From: Micrococcus endophyticus
GTDB taxonomy: Bacteria > Actinomycetota > Actinomycetes > Actinomycetales > Micrococcaceae
Direction of reading: 5' to 3'
DNA: 64,000 nucleotides
Assembly: GCF_014205115.1 (NCBI RefSeq)
Contig: NZ_JACHMW010000001.1
Span: forward strand, 372,001 to 436,000
Shown here: piece by piece, positions 1 to 8,324 of the stretch
How positions within the stretch are numbered: position 1 is the first letter of the stretch
Layout of the letters: every line of letters begins with the position of its first letter
Made by a program: the position numbers and the translations under genes
Notes under the pieces: model-generated
What the model was told of the DNA's origin: nothing
The model's input: only the letters and a program-made list of their open reading frames with translations
Database searches by the model: none

Positions 1-58
1 GCTCGACGCGCTGCCGGCCGCCGCGAAGGCCGCCGCGGCCGCCACGCCGCAGGGCTGA
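1..58 (+). CDS. 3' end of an unidentified protein
   Basis: An open frame entering from the left edge ends at TGA 56-58. The 18 visible residues are alanine-rich and end in TPQG. They are too few to assign a family. A strong hairpin follows at 94-142, which supports this being a true gene end. Confidence 0.4.
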   Translation, partial: LDALPAAAKAAAAATPQG

Positions 59-93
59 ACCACCGGGGGCCCGAGCCCGCGCACGCCCCGCCC

Positions 94-142
94 GACGGCC
101 CCGCCGCCGGTCCCGCCCGCCGGGATCGACGGCGGGGCCGTC
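94..142 (+). terminator. Hairpin terminator between converging genes
   Basis: A 13-bp perfect inverted repeat (94-106 with 130-142) is separated by 23 nt. It lies between the partial gene on the plus strand and the exonuclease gene on the minus strand, so it can serve both. Confidence 0.6.
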
Positions 143-181
143 CGTGCGTTCGGCGGGGGACGGCGTCTCGTCGGCGTCCCG

Positions 182-868
182 TCAGCGGCCGGACTCGACC
201 GGCCAGTCCCGGGAGACCGTGGCCTGGGGGTCCTTGCGGCGCAGGTACTCCTCGAAGCTCTCGGCCTGCTCGGCCTTCCAGCGCACCTGCCGCTCGTGCA
301 GCTCCGCCGGGTCCACGCGCAGCTGCTCGTGCCGCTCGGCGAGGGCGTCGGCCACCTGCACGGCGGCCAGGGCGTCCGCCGCCGAGGTGTGGGCGTTCTC
401 CAGGGTGACGCCGTAGTGCTCGGAGACGGCCGAGAGGGTGCGCTTGCCCTTGCGGAACCGGTCCACCTGCTTGTCCAGCACGAACGGGTCGATCACCGGG
501 CGCGCCTCGAGCGGGGCCAGGCCGTGCCGCCGCGCCTCCCGGTCCATCACGGTGAAGTCGTACACGCCGTTGAACGCGACCACCGGGATGCCCGCGGCGA
601 ACAGGTCGCGCAGGGTCTCCGTGATCTCCGTGACGCCCTGCGCGGCGGGCATGCCCTCGGCCTGGGCGCGCTCGGTGGTCACCCCGTGGACCTCCGCCGC
701 CTCCGCGGGGATGGGCACGCCCGGGTCCAGGAGCCACTCGGCCGAGGCCGTGGCCCGGCCCTGCGCGTCCACCATCACCAGGGTGGCGGTCACGATCAGG
801 GCGGAACGCGGGTCGCGCCCCGTGGTCTCGAGGTCGAAGCCGGCGCGGATGCTCTGATGCCAATTCAC
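182..868 (-). CDS. DEDDh-type 3'-5' exonuclease (DnaQ-like)
   Basis: The 228-residue protein carries the DEDDh exonuclease motifs in order: Exo I FDLETTG near residue 10, Exo II with FNGVYDF near the middle, and the late His/Asp motif NAHTSAADAL. The family removes nucleotides from 3' ends with two metal ions, either as polymerase proofreading subunits or as stand-alone enzymes. No polymerase or helicase domain is attached. The GTG start at 868 is chosen because a TAGCGT hexamer (876-881, minus) sits 7 nt upstream with no ribosome binding site, the layout repeated across this window. The in-frame GTG three codons earlier is the alternative. It is divergent from the repair genes that follow. 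Confidence 0.8.
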   Translation of the reverse strand: MNWHQSIRAGFDLETTGRDPRSALIVTATLVMVDAQGRATASAEWLLDPGVPIPAEAAEVHGVTTERAQAEGMPAAQGVTEITETLRDLFAAGIPVVAFNGVYDFTVMDREARRHGLAPLEARPVIDPFVLDKQVDRFRKGKRTLSAVSEHYGVTLENAHTSAADALAAVQVADALAERHEQLRVDPAELHERQVRWKAEQAESFEEYLRRKDPQATVSRDWPVESGR

Positions 869-875
869 GGGGCTC

Positions 876-881
876 ACGCTA
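876..881 (-). promoter_or_regulatory. -10 hexamer, probably leaderless
   Basis: TAGCGT on the minus strand ends 7 nt before the exonuclease GTG. No Shine-Dalgarno sequence is present. Confidence 0.45.
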
Positions 882-946
882 CCCGCCGGTCCGGACACGG
901 CACGCGGCGCACCGCCTGGCCCCGCCGTCCCGTGCAGGATGGGACC

Positions 947-1351
947 GTGACGACGCCGCCCGCCGACCCCCGTCCCGTCCCGGACGGCCCGCTGACCCTG
1001 GGGGAGGGGCTCGAGGCCGTGGCCCGGCTCGTCCCGGCCGGGCGGGCGGTCAGCTACGGGGGCCTGGCCGGGCTGCTGGGCGTCGGCGGACCGCGCCAGG
1101 CCGGCCGGGCCATGGCCGAGTCCGCCCCCGGCACGCCGTGGTGGCGCGTCGTCGGGGCCGACGGGTCGCTCCCCGGGGAGCTGGCGGGGCGGGCCGCCGT
1201 CGAGCACGCGCGCGAGGACACGCCGGTCCGCCCGGGCGGGCGCGTGGACCTGCGGCGGGCCCGCTGGGAGCCGGACGAGGCGGCGCTGGGCGCCGTGGCC
1301 GCGATCGCCGCGCGTATCGTGTCCGGGCCCGGTGCGAGGATGCAGGCATGA
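947..1351 (+). CDS. Alkyltransferase-like protein (ATL, MGMT fold without the active cysteine)
   Basis: The 134-residue protein matches the DNA-binding domain of O6-alkylguanine-DNA alkyltransferases: helix-turn-helix region with AVSYGGLAGLLG, then PWWRVVGADG. In active enzymes that site reads PCHRVV; here the acceptor cysteine is tryptophan. This is the hallmark of ATL proteins, which bind O6-alkylguanine without repairing it and signal to nucleotide excision repair. Its ATGA overlap with adnA suggests co-translation. The same gene neighbourhood has an MGMT-like gene in M. tuberculosis (Rv3204). The GTG start has no clear ribosome binding site, but CAGGAT lies 6 nt upstream. Confidence 0.8.
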   Translation: MTTPPADPRPVPDGPLTLGEGLEAVARLVPAGRAVSYGGLAGLLGVGGPRQAGRAMAESAPGTPWWRVVGADGSLPGELAGRAAVEHAREDTPVRPGGRVDLRRARWEPDEAALGAVAAIAARIVSGPGARMQA

Positions 1352-4300
1352 CCTGGCAGGCAGACGAGGACCTCCTCCTGGACGACGACGCCGCGGCCCC
1401 CGAGCGCGCGGCGCGGCTGGTGAGCCCGGCGGCCGCGCCGGCCGAGCGGGTCGCGCTGACCCCGGAGCAGGAGGCGGTGGCCGCGATGGGCCCGGGCCAC
1501 GGGGCCGTGCTCGTGCTGGGCGCGCCCGGCACGGGACGCACCACCGTGGCCGTGGAGTACGCCGCGCGCCGGCTCGAGTCCGGGACGGACCCGGAGTCCC
1601 TGCTGCTGCTCGCCCCGAGCCGGGACGCCGCCGCCCGCCTGCGGGACGCGCTGACCCGCCGCCTCGCCGCCGCCGGCCGCGGCACCCGCGCCGTCACGCC
1701 CGTGCGCACGTGGACCTCCTACGCGTTCGACCTGCTCCGCCGGGCCCGCGTCACCGGCCCGCTGAGCCACCTGCCCGTCGCCCCCCGCCTGCTCACGGGC
1801 GCGGAGCAGGACACCGTGATCGCGGAGCTCCTGGAGGGGTACGCCGCCGGCCACGCCGAGGCGCCGCGCTGGCCGCAGGACGTGGCCGCCGCCGTCGAGA
1901 CCCGCGGCTTCCGCCGCGAGGTGCGCGAACTGGTGGACCGCATGAGCGAGTTCGGCGTGGAGCCCGGCCGACTGCAGGAGCTCGGGGCCGCGCACGCCCG
2001 GCCGGTGTGGGAGGCGGCCGCCGTGCTGCTGCAGGACTACCGGGACCGGATCGACCTGGGCCTGGCCGAGGCGTTCGACGCGGCGGGGCTGATCTCCGCC
2101 GCGGTGCGCGTGCTCACGGAGCGCCACCCGGAGGACCCCGAGCGCGACGCCGCCGCCCTCGCCTTCGCCGCCGCCGAGCGGGAGCGGCTGCGCACGCTCG
2201 TGGTGGAGGACCTCCAGGAGGCGACCCCGGCCGTCCACGACCTGCTCGCCGTGCTGGGCCGCGGCCGGGACGTCCTGCTCACGGCCGGCCCGGACACCGC
2301 CGTCGAGGGCTTCCGCGGGGCGCGCCCGGACCTCGTCTCGCGCTACCCGCAGGCCCTCGACCCCGACCCGGTGCCCGGAGCCCCGGAGGCACCGTCGCCC
2401 GAGGAGCGCACCCGCGTGCTCACGCAGGGGCACCGCATGGCGCCCGAGGTGCAGGACGCCTTCCTGCGGGTGGCGCGCCGGGTGCGCCAGCGCACCGCCG
2501 CCGTCGAGCACACCCGCACGCAGACCGCCCCCGCGGACGGCCCCGGCACGGTGCGCGGCCACGTGGTCCCCACCCGCGCCCACGAGGACCAGCTGGTGCT
2601 CGAGCGGGTGCTGCGCGTGCACCACGAGGACGAGGTGCCCCTGGACCGCATCCTCGTGGTGGCCCGCTCCGGCTCGCGGGTGGCCGCACTGGCCCGCCAC
2701 CTCGAGGCCGAGGGCGTGCCCGTGCTGCGCGACGCCGCCGGCCTGGTGCTCAAGGAGGAGCCCGCCGTCGCCCCGCTGCTCACGCTGCTGGCCGCCGCCG
2801 GTGCGCTCGCGGACGACCCCGAGGCCGGCGTGGAGGACGTGCTGGACCCGGACGAGGTGGTGGCGCTGCTCACCGGCCGCTACGGGATGGCCGGGGCGCT
2901 GCACGTGCGCCGGCTGCGCCAGGACCTGCTCGCCGCCGAGCGCGGCCGCGGCGGACGGCGCTCCTCGGACGCCCTGCTCGCCGCCGCCCTGCTGGACCCG
3001 GCCCTGGCCGGGCCGGAGCACGAGCGGCACCGGGCCCTGCGCCGCGTGCACTGGATGCTGCAGGCGGGGCTCGAGGCCGCCCGCGCCCCGTCCGCCTCGC
3101 CCGAGGCGGTGCTGTGGGCGCTGTGGTCGGCCTCCGGCCGGGCCGAGCGGTGGCGCTCGACCGCGCTGCGCCCCGCCGAGCACGCGAACGACCGCCGCGA
3201 GTCCCGCCGCGCGGACGCGGACCTGGACGCCGTCGTCGCGCTGTTCAAGGTGGCCGAGCGCTTCGTGGACCAGTTCCCGGGCGCCGCCCCGGAGGCCTTC
3301 GCGGTGTACATGGAGTCCCAGGACCTGCCCGTGGACACCCTGGCCCGGCGCGCCGAGGCCGGCGACGCCGTGCACGTGCGCACGCCCGCGGCCGCCGCCG
3401 GACAGGAGTGGGACACCGTGATCGTGGTGGGCCTGCAGGAGGGCGTGTGGCCCAACACCCGCCTGCGCGGTCAGCTGCTCGGCGCCACCGACCTGGCGGA
3501 CCTGCTCACCCTGCCCGAGGGCGGCGCCTGGCCCACCGACCACCGCACCCGGCTGCAGGAGGTGCGCCAGGACGAGCTGCGCATGCTCGCCGCCGCCGTC
3601 TCCCGCGCCCGCCGCCAGGTGGTCGTCACCGCCGTACGGTCCGCTGAGGACGCGCCCTCGGACTTCCTCGACCTCGTGGACCCGCCCGAGCGGCTGCCCG
3701 CGCCGGCCCGGGACGAGGCCGGGGTGCGCCGCCTCACCGCCGTGCCCGACCCGATCACGGCGCCCGCCCTCGCGGGCACGCTGCGCCGCCGCCTCGAGGA
3801 GGACCCGGGTCAGGGCCCCGCGGCCGCCGGCCTGGCCGCCCTGGCCCGGGACGGGGTGGGCGTCGCCGACCCGCGGCGCTGGTGGGGCCTGCTGCCGCTG
3901 TCCACCGACGCCGCGCTCGCGGACCCGGCGCAGGACGTCGTCGCCCTCTCGCCCTCCCGCGTGGAGACCGCCCTGCACAACCCCCTGAACTGGCTGCTCT
4001 ACCACGTCGGCGCGACGGCCGGCGGCACCCTCGCCCAGTCCGTGGGCACCCTGGTGCACTCCGTGGCCGAGCACCACCCCGAGGGCGTGCCGGAGCAGGT
4101 GCGCGCCGAGCTCGAGCGTCGCCTGCCCGAGCTGGGCCTGCCCGAGGGCTGGATCACCGAGATCGAGCACGAGCGGGCCCGCGCCCTCGTGGACGCCTAC
4201 ATCGGCTACTGGAGCATCGCCCGGGACGCCGGCCGCCGCCCCGTGGCCCAGGAGGTGCGCCTGCTCGCCGAGCTCACGTGGGGCGGGACCACCGTGCGCA

Positions 4301-4764
4301 TCACCGGCGTGGTGGACCGGCTCGAGGCGGACGCGGAGGGGCGGCCCTTCATCGCCGACCTCAAGACCGGCCGCAGCGCCCCCACCGGCCCCGAGATGGC
4401 GCGCCAGCCCCAGCTCGCCGCCTACCAGGTGGCCGTCCTCGCCGGCGGCCTCGCGCAGATCCGCGACGACCCGGACGCCGACCCCGCCCTGCGAGCGGCG
4501 CTCGCGGACCTGGCCCGGCCCGCCGCCCCGGCCGGCGCCGCGCTCGTGCAGCTCGGCGCCGGCACCCAGAAGACCAAGGTCCAGGACCAGCCCGCCCTCG
4601 GGCCGGAGGACGACTGGGCGCTCGAGCAGGTCTTCACCGCGGCCCGGCGCACCGTCGGGCCCCGGTTCCTGGCCATCCACGAGGCCGGGGGCCGCCGGTG
4701 CGCGCTGCCCTCCGTCTGCCCGCTCTGCTCCGAAGGAAGGCAGGTCACCGAATGGCCCCGCTGA
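1348..4764 (+). CDS. adnA: AdnA-like subunit of the AdnAB helicase-nuclease
   Basis: The 1138-residue protein has an N-terminal UvrD/PcrA-type SF1 motor and a C-terminal RecB-family nuclease. AdnAB resects DNA double-strand breaks for recombination in actinobacteria, replacing RecBCD/AddAB. The motor looks degenerate. Walker A reads GAPGTGRT at residues 58-65, with Arg64 in place of the catalytic lysine. The Walker B region reads VEDLQEA instead of the usual VDEFQDT. The nuclease core is present (GVVDRLE, then ADLKTG). The C-terminal Cys cluster CALPSVCPLC resembles the Fe-S motif of AddB-type nucleases, but the expected earlier Cys is Asn in HNPLNWLLY. ATG 1348 overlaps the ATL stop, and the 3' end overlaps adnB by 13 nt. 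Confidence 0.88.
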   Translation: MTWQADEDLLLDDDAAAPERAARLVSPAAAPAERVALTPEQEAVAAMGPGHGAVLVLGAPGTGRTTVAVEYAARRLESGTDPESLLLLAPSRDAAARLRDALTRRLAAAGRGTRAVTPVRTWTSYAFDLLRRARVTGPLSHLPVAPRLLTGAEQDTVIAELLEGYAAGHAEAPRWPQDVAAAVETRGFRREVRELVDRMSEFGVEPGRLQELGAAHARPVWEAAAVLLQDYRDRIDLGLAEAFDAAGLISAAVRVLTERHPEDPERDAAALAFAAAERERLRTLVVEDLQEATPAVHDLLAVLGRGRDVLLTAGPDTAVEGFRGARPDLVSRYPQALDPDPVPGAPEAPSPEERTRVLTQGHRMAPEVQDAFLRVARRVRQRTAAVEHTRTQTAPADGPGTVRGHVVPTRAHEDQLVLERVLRVHHEDEVPLDRILVVARSGSRVAALARHLEAEGVPVLRDAAGLVLKEEPAVAPLLTLLAAAGALADDPEAGVEDVLDPDEVVALLTGRYGMAGALHVRRLRQDLLAAERGRGGRRSSDALLAAALLDPALAGPEHERHRALRRVHWMLQAGLEAARAPSASPEAVLWALWSASGRAERWRSTALRPAEHANDRRESRRADADLDAVVALFKVAERFVDQFPGAAPEAFAVYMESQDLPVDTLARRAEAGDAVHVRTPAAAAGQEWDTVIVVGLQEGVWPNTRLRGQLLGATDLADLLTLPEGGAWPTDHRTRLQEVRQDELRMLAAAVSRARRQVVVTAVRSAEDAPSDFLDLVDPPERLPAPARDEAGVRRLTAVPDPITAPALAGTLRRRLEEDPGQGPAAAGLAALARDGVGVADPRRWWGLLPLSTDAALADPAQDVVALSPSRVETALHNPLNWLLYHVGATAGGTLAQSVGTLVHSVAEHHPEGVPEQVRAELERRLPELGLPEGWITEIEHERARALVDAYIGYWSIARDAGRRPVAQEVRLLAELTWGGTTVRITGVVDRLEADAEGRPFIADLKTGRSAPTGPEMARQPQLAAYQVAVLAGGLAQIRDDPDADPALRAALADLARPAAPAGAALVQLGAGTQKTKVQDQPALGPEDDWALEQVFTAARRTVGPRFLAIHEAGGRRCALPSVCPLCSEGRQVTEWPR

Positions 4765-7700
4765 CCGGCGGCCCCGCCGCCCCCGACGCCGGCCGCCCCG
4801 CCGGACCCGACGCCGTGCCGGCCGACCGCCCGGGCACCGCGGACGCCGTGCACGCCCCGCAGGACATCGCCGCCCGGCTGGGCCTGCCCGCACCCACCGA
4901 GGAGCAGGCCGAGGTGGTCACCGCGCCCCTGGCGCCGCGGCTCGTGCTGGCCGGCGCCGGCTCCGGCAAGACCGCCACCATGGCCGACCGCGTGGTGTGG
5001 CTCGTGGCCAACGGCGTCGTGCGCCCGGACGAGGTCCTCGGCGTCACCTTCACCCGCAAGGCCGCCGCCGAGCTCGCCGAGCGGATCAACGGCCGCGTGG
5101 ACGCCCTGCTGCGCTCCGGGCTGCGGATCCCCGGCTTCGACGGCGAGCCCGAGGACCTGGGGCGGGCGTCCGTGTCCACCTACCACTCGTACGCCGGCGC
5201 CCTGGTGCGGGACCACGGGCTGCGCATCGGCGTGGAGCCGGAGGCCCGGCTGATGGGCGGGGCGGACGCCCACCGCCTCATGGGCTCCGTGGTGCGCTCC
5301 CACCCGGTGGTCGCGGACACGCTCGGCGTGGCCCCCTCCCGCCTCGTCTCGCAGGCCCTGCACCTGGCCGGGGACATGGCCGAGCACCTCGTCACCCCGG
5401 AGGAGGTCCGCACCCACCTGGCCCGCGTGGCGCAGCAGGGGCGGGACCTGCCGCTGCCGCCCCGCACGAAGGCCCCCACGAAGGAGATCGCCGCGTTCTT
5501 CACGGGGCTCGCCGACCGGGCGCTCATGTCCGACCTCGTGGCCCGCTACGACGAGGTCAAGCGCGAGCAGGACGTGATGGACTTCGGCGACCTGCTGCGG
5601 CACGCCGCCCGGATCGCCTCCGAGGTGCCGGCGGCGGGGGAGCAGGAGCGGGCCCGGTTCCCCGTGGTGCTCCTGGACGAGTTCCAGGACACCTCGCACG
5701 CGCAGATGCGGATCTTCGCCGGGCTGTTCGGGCCGCGGGGTCCGGAGGACGACGCCGCCGGGCTGGGGCACTGCGTCACCGCGGTGGGGGACCCGCACCA
5801 GTCCATCTACGGCTTCCGCGGCGCCTCCGCCGGCCAGCTCTTCGCGTTCCCCCACGCCTTCCCGCGCCTGGAGACGGGCCCGGACGGCGGCCGGCGCCGC
5901 GTCAACGCGGACGTGTCCCACCTGACCGTCGCGTGGCGCAACGAGGAGTCGATCCTGGCGGTGGCCAACACCGTGGCCGCCCCCCTCAACGCCCACGCGG
6001 CCGCCTCCGGCGGCGCGCCCGTCGAGGTGCGCACGCTGCGGCCCCGCCCAGGGGCCGGCGACGGCGTGGTCCGGGTGGACCGGTTCCTCACCCCCGAGGA
6101 GGAGGCGCACGACGTCGTCCGGCGGCTCGCCGACCTGGCCGAGGCCGACGGCGCCGCGCCCAGCCGGGCCGTCCTGTGCCGCACGCGCGCCCAGTTCGGC
6201 CCCGTGCTGGAGGCACTCGAGGCCGCCGGCGTGCCGTACGAGGTGCTCGGCCTCTCCGGGCTGCTGGCCCTGCCCGAGGTGGCCGAGGTGCTCGCCGTCC
6301 TCCACGTGCTCGCCGACCCGGCCCGCGGCGACCAGCTCGTCCGTCTGCTCACCGGGCCGCGCTGGCGCATCGGCCCGGCGGACCTCGAAGTCCTCCACGA
6401 GCGCGCCCGCTTCGTGGCGCGGATGCGCGCCCGGCGGGCCGCCGGCGAGGACGCACAGGACCCGGAGGGCACGGGCGGCGCGGACCCCAAGGCCGCGGCG
6501 GCCGAGGACGTCAGCCCCGAGGAGGAGGCCGACTCCGCGGCGCTGCTCGAGGCCCTCGACTCCCTGCCGGGCGAGGGCACCGAGTGGACCGGCTCCCGGG
6601 GCCGGGGCTTCTCGGCCGAGGGGCTCGCCCGGCTGCGCGCCGCCCATGCGGAGCTGCGCCGGCTGTCCGCCCGGGCGGGGGAGGACCCCGCCGACCTCAT
6701 CGCCGAGGTGGTGCGGGAGACCGGTCTGGACGTCGAGGTGGCTCTGCGCCCCGGCCACTCCGCGGCCGCCGCCCGCCGGCACCTCAATGCGTTCCAGGAC
6801 GCCGCCCGGGACTTCGGCGCCGGCACCGCCGGGGCCGACCTCGCCGCCTTCCTGGCCTGGACCGAGTCGGTCATGGAGCACGAGGACGGCCTCGGCGTGG
6901 AGAACGCCGAGCCGACCCCCGGCCTCGTCCAGGTGCTCACCGCCCACGCCTCCAAGGGCCTGGAGTGGGACGTCGTCGCGGTCCCGGGCCTGCAGGAGGG
7001 CACCTTCCCCTCCACCCGGGCGGACCGCTGGACCACCCCCGGCTCCGGGGCGCTGCCGTGGCCCCTGCGCGGTGACCGCGGCTCACTGCCACAGTGGGAC
7101 GGGACCTGGGCGCAGGACCAGCGCGACTGGGTGCAGTCCGCAGGCACCAAGTACAGCTCGAAGGCGGCCCAGGAGGGCAACCCGGACCCGTACGCGGCCG
7201 CCGTCGAGGCCCACGCGGAGCGGGAGGAGCGCCGCCTCGCCTACGTCGCCGTCACCCGCGCCCGGCGCGAGCTCTGGCTCAGCACCTCCGCGTACAAGGG
7301 GACGAACAAGGACCCGCTGCCGCCCTCGGCGTTCCTGGAGGAGGCGGCTGGGCTGGCCGGCCGGGTCCCGGGCATCGTCGCCGGCCACGCCCCGGACGAG
7401 GACGGGATGCCGGAGGCGAACCCGGCGGCCGGGCGCACCCTGGTCGCCTGGTGGCCGTTCGATCCCCTGGACGGCCCCGAGGCGTTCCTCGCCGACCCGG
7501 AGGACCCCGAGGACGAGGGCCGGTGGCGGCCCCTGCCGCGCCGGGCCCGCGCCCGCCGGGACGCCGTCGAGGCGGCCGCGGCCGCCGTGCGCGCCGCCGA
7601 GCCGTCCGCCCTGGCCGCCGAGCCCGAGCTCGCCCGCCAGGTGGACTGGGTGCTGCTGCGCCGGCGCGACGTCGCGGGCTCCGGCGGAGACGTCGCGCTG

Positions 7701-8324
7701 CCGGACCACGTCTCGGTCTCCCTCTACGGGGAGCTCGCCGCGGACCCGCAGGCCGTGGCGGAGCAGCTGCGCCGCCCCCTGCCGCGTCCGCCCGCGCACG
7801 CCGCGCGCCGCGGCACCGCCTTCCACGCCTGGCTGGAGGAGCGCTTCGGCGCCACCGGCATGCTGGACATCGACTCCGCGGAGGACGCCGAGGACCTCTG
7901 GGTGGACGAGGCCCTCGACCTCGAGCCCATGCAGGCCTGGTTCCGGTCCTCGCGCTGGGCCGAGCGGACGCCGGCGTTCGTGGAGGCGCCCGTGGAGACC
8001 ACCGTCGGCGGGATCACCCTGCGCGGCCGCGTGGACGCGATCTACCGCTCCGGGGGAGACCCGCGGAACCCCGTGGACCCGGAGGCCGACTGGGAGCTCG
8101 TCGACTGGAAGACCGGTGCCGTCCCGCGGGGCCGGGACCTCGAGCTGAAGTCCCTCCAGCTGGCCGTCTACCGGCTCGCCTGGTCACGGCTGCACGGGAT
8201 CCCGCTCGAGCGGATCGGCGCGAGCTTCGTCTACGTGGCGCACGGGCAGGAGCGGTCCTTCCCGGACCTGCCGGGCGAGGCCGAGCTCGAGCGCCGTCTC
8301 GCCGAGGCGCTCAGGCGTCGGTGA
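4752..8324 (+). CDS. adnB: AdnB-like subunit of the AdnAB helicase-nuclease
   Basis: The 1190-residue lead motor of the AdnAB complex. All SF1A motifs look intact: Walker A AGAGSGKTAT near residue 65, Walker B LLDEFQDT, motif III VGDPHQSIYGFRGA, motif V TAHASKGLEWD and motif VI YVAVTRARRE. The C-terminal RecB-type nuclease has GRVDAIYR and VDWKTG. ATG 4752 is preceded by GAAGGAAGG inside the adnA 3' end, so the two subunits are probably translationally coupled. The stop lies 14 nt inside the end of the convergent kinase gene. The contrast of an intact AdnB motor and a degenerate AdnA motor agrees with what is known of mycobacterial AdnAB. Confidence 0.92.
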   Translation: MAPLTGGPAAPDAGRPAGPDAVPADRPGTADAVHAPQDIAARLGLPAPTEEQAEVVTAPLAPRLVLAGAGSGKTATMADRVVWLVANGVVRPDEVLGVTFTRKAAAELAERINGRVDALLRSGLRIPGFDGEPEDLGRASVSTYHSYAGALVRDHGLRIGVEPEARLMGGADAHRLMGSVVRSHPVVADTLGVAPSRLVSQALHLAGDMAEHLVTPEEVRTHLARVAQQGRDLPLPPRTKAPTKEIAAFFTGLADRALMSDLVARYDEVKREQDVMDFGDLLRHAARIASEVPAAGEQERARFPVVLLDEFQDTSHAQMRIFAGLFGPRGPEDDAAGLGHCVTAVGDPHQSIYGFRGASAGQLFAFPHAFPRLETGPDGGRRRVNADVSHLTVAWRNEESILAVANTVAAPLNAHAAASGGAPVEVRTLRPRPGAGDGVVRVDRFLTPEEEAHDVVRRLADLAEADGAAPSRAVLCRTRAQFGPVLEALEAAGVPYEVLGLSGLLALPEVAEVLAVLHVLADPARGDQLVRLLTGPRWRIGPADLEVLHERARFVARMRARRAAGEDAQDPEGTGGADPKAAAAEDVSPEEEADSAALLEALDSLPGEGTEWTGSRGRGFSAEGLARLRAAHAELRRLSARAGEDPADLIAEVVRETGLDVEVALRPGHSAAAARRHLNAFQDAARDFGAGTAGADLAAFLAWTESVMEHEDGLGVENAEPTPGLVQVLTAHASKGLEWDVVAVPGLQEGTFPSTRADRWTTPGSGALPWPLRGDRGSLPQWDGTWAQDQRDWVQSAGTKYSSKAAQEGNPDPYAAAVEAHAEREERRLAYVAVTRARRELWLSTSAYKGTNKDPLPPSAFLEEAAGLAGRVPGIVAGHAPDEDGMPEANPAAGRTLVAWWPFDPLDGPEAFLADPEDPEDEGRWRPLPRRARARRDAVEAAAAAVRAAEPSALAAEPELARQVDWVLLRRRDVAGSGGDVALPDHVSVSLYGELAADPQAVAEQLRRPLPRPPAHAARRGTAFHAWLEERFGATGMLDIDSAEDAEDLWVDEALDLEPMQAWFRSSRWAERTPAFVEAPVETTVGGITLRGRVDAIYRSGGDPRNPVDPEADWELVDWKTGAVPRGRDLELKSLQLAVYRLAWSRLHGIPLERIGASFVYVAHGQERSFPDLPGEAELERRLAEALRRR

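Noticed and set aside
1054-4893. Very long minus-strand ORFs opposite adnA
   Set aside because: They are antisense frames of a high-GC gene. They show no domain and are rich in Arg, Gly, Val and His. The plus strand has full helicase and nuclease motifs.
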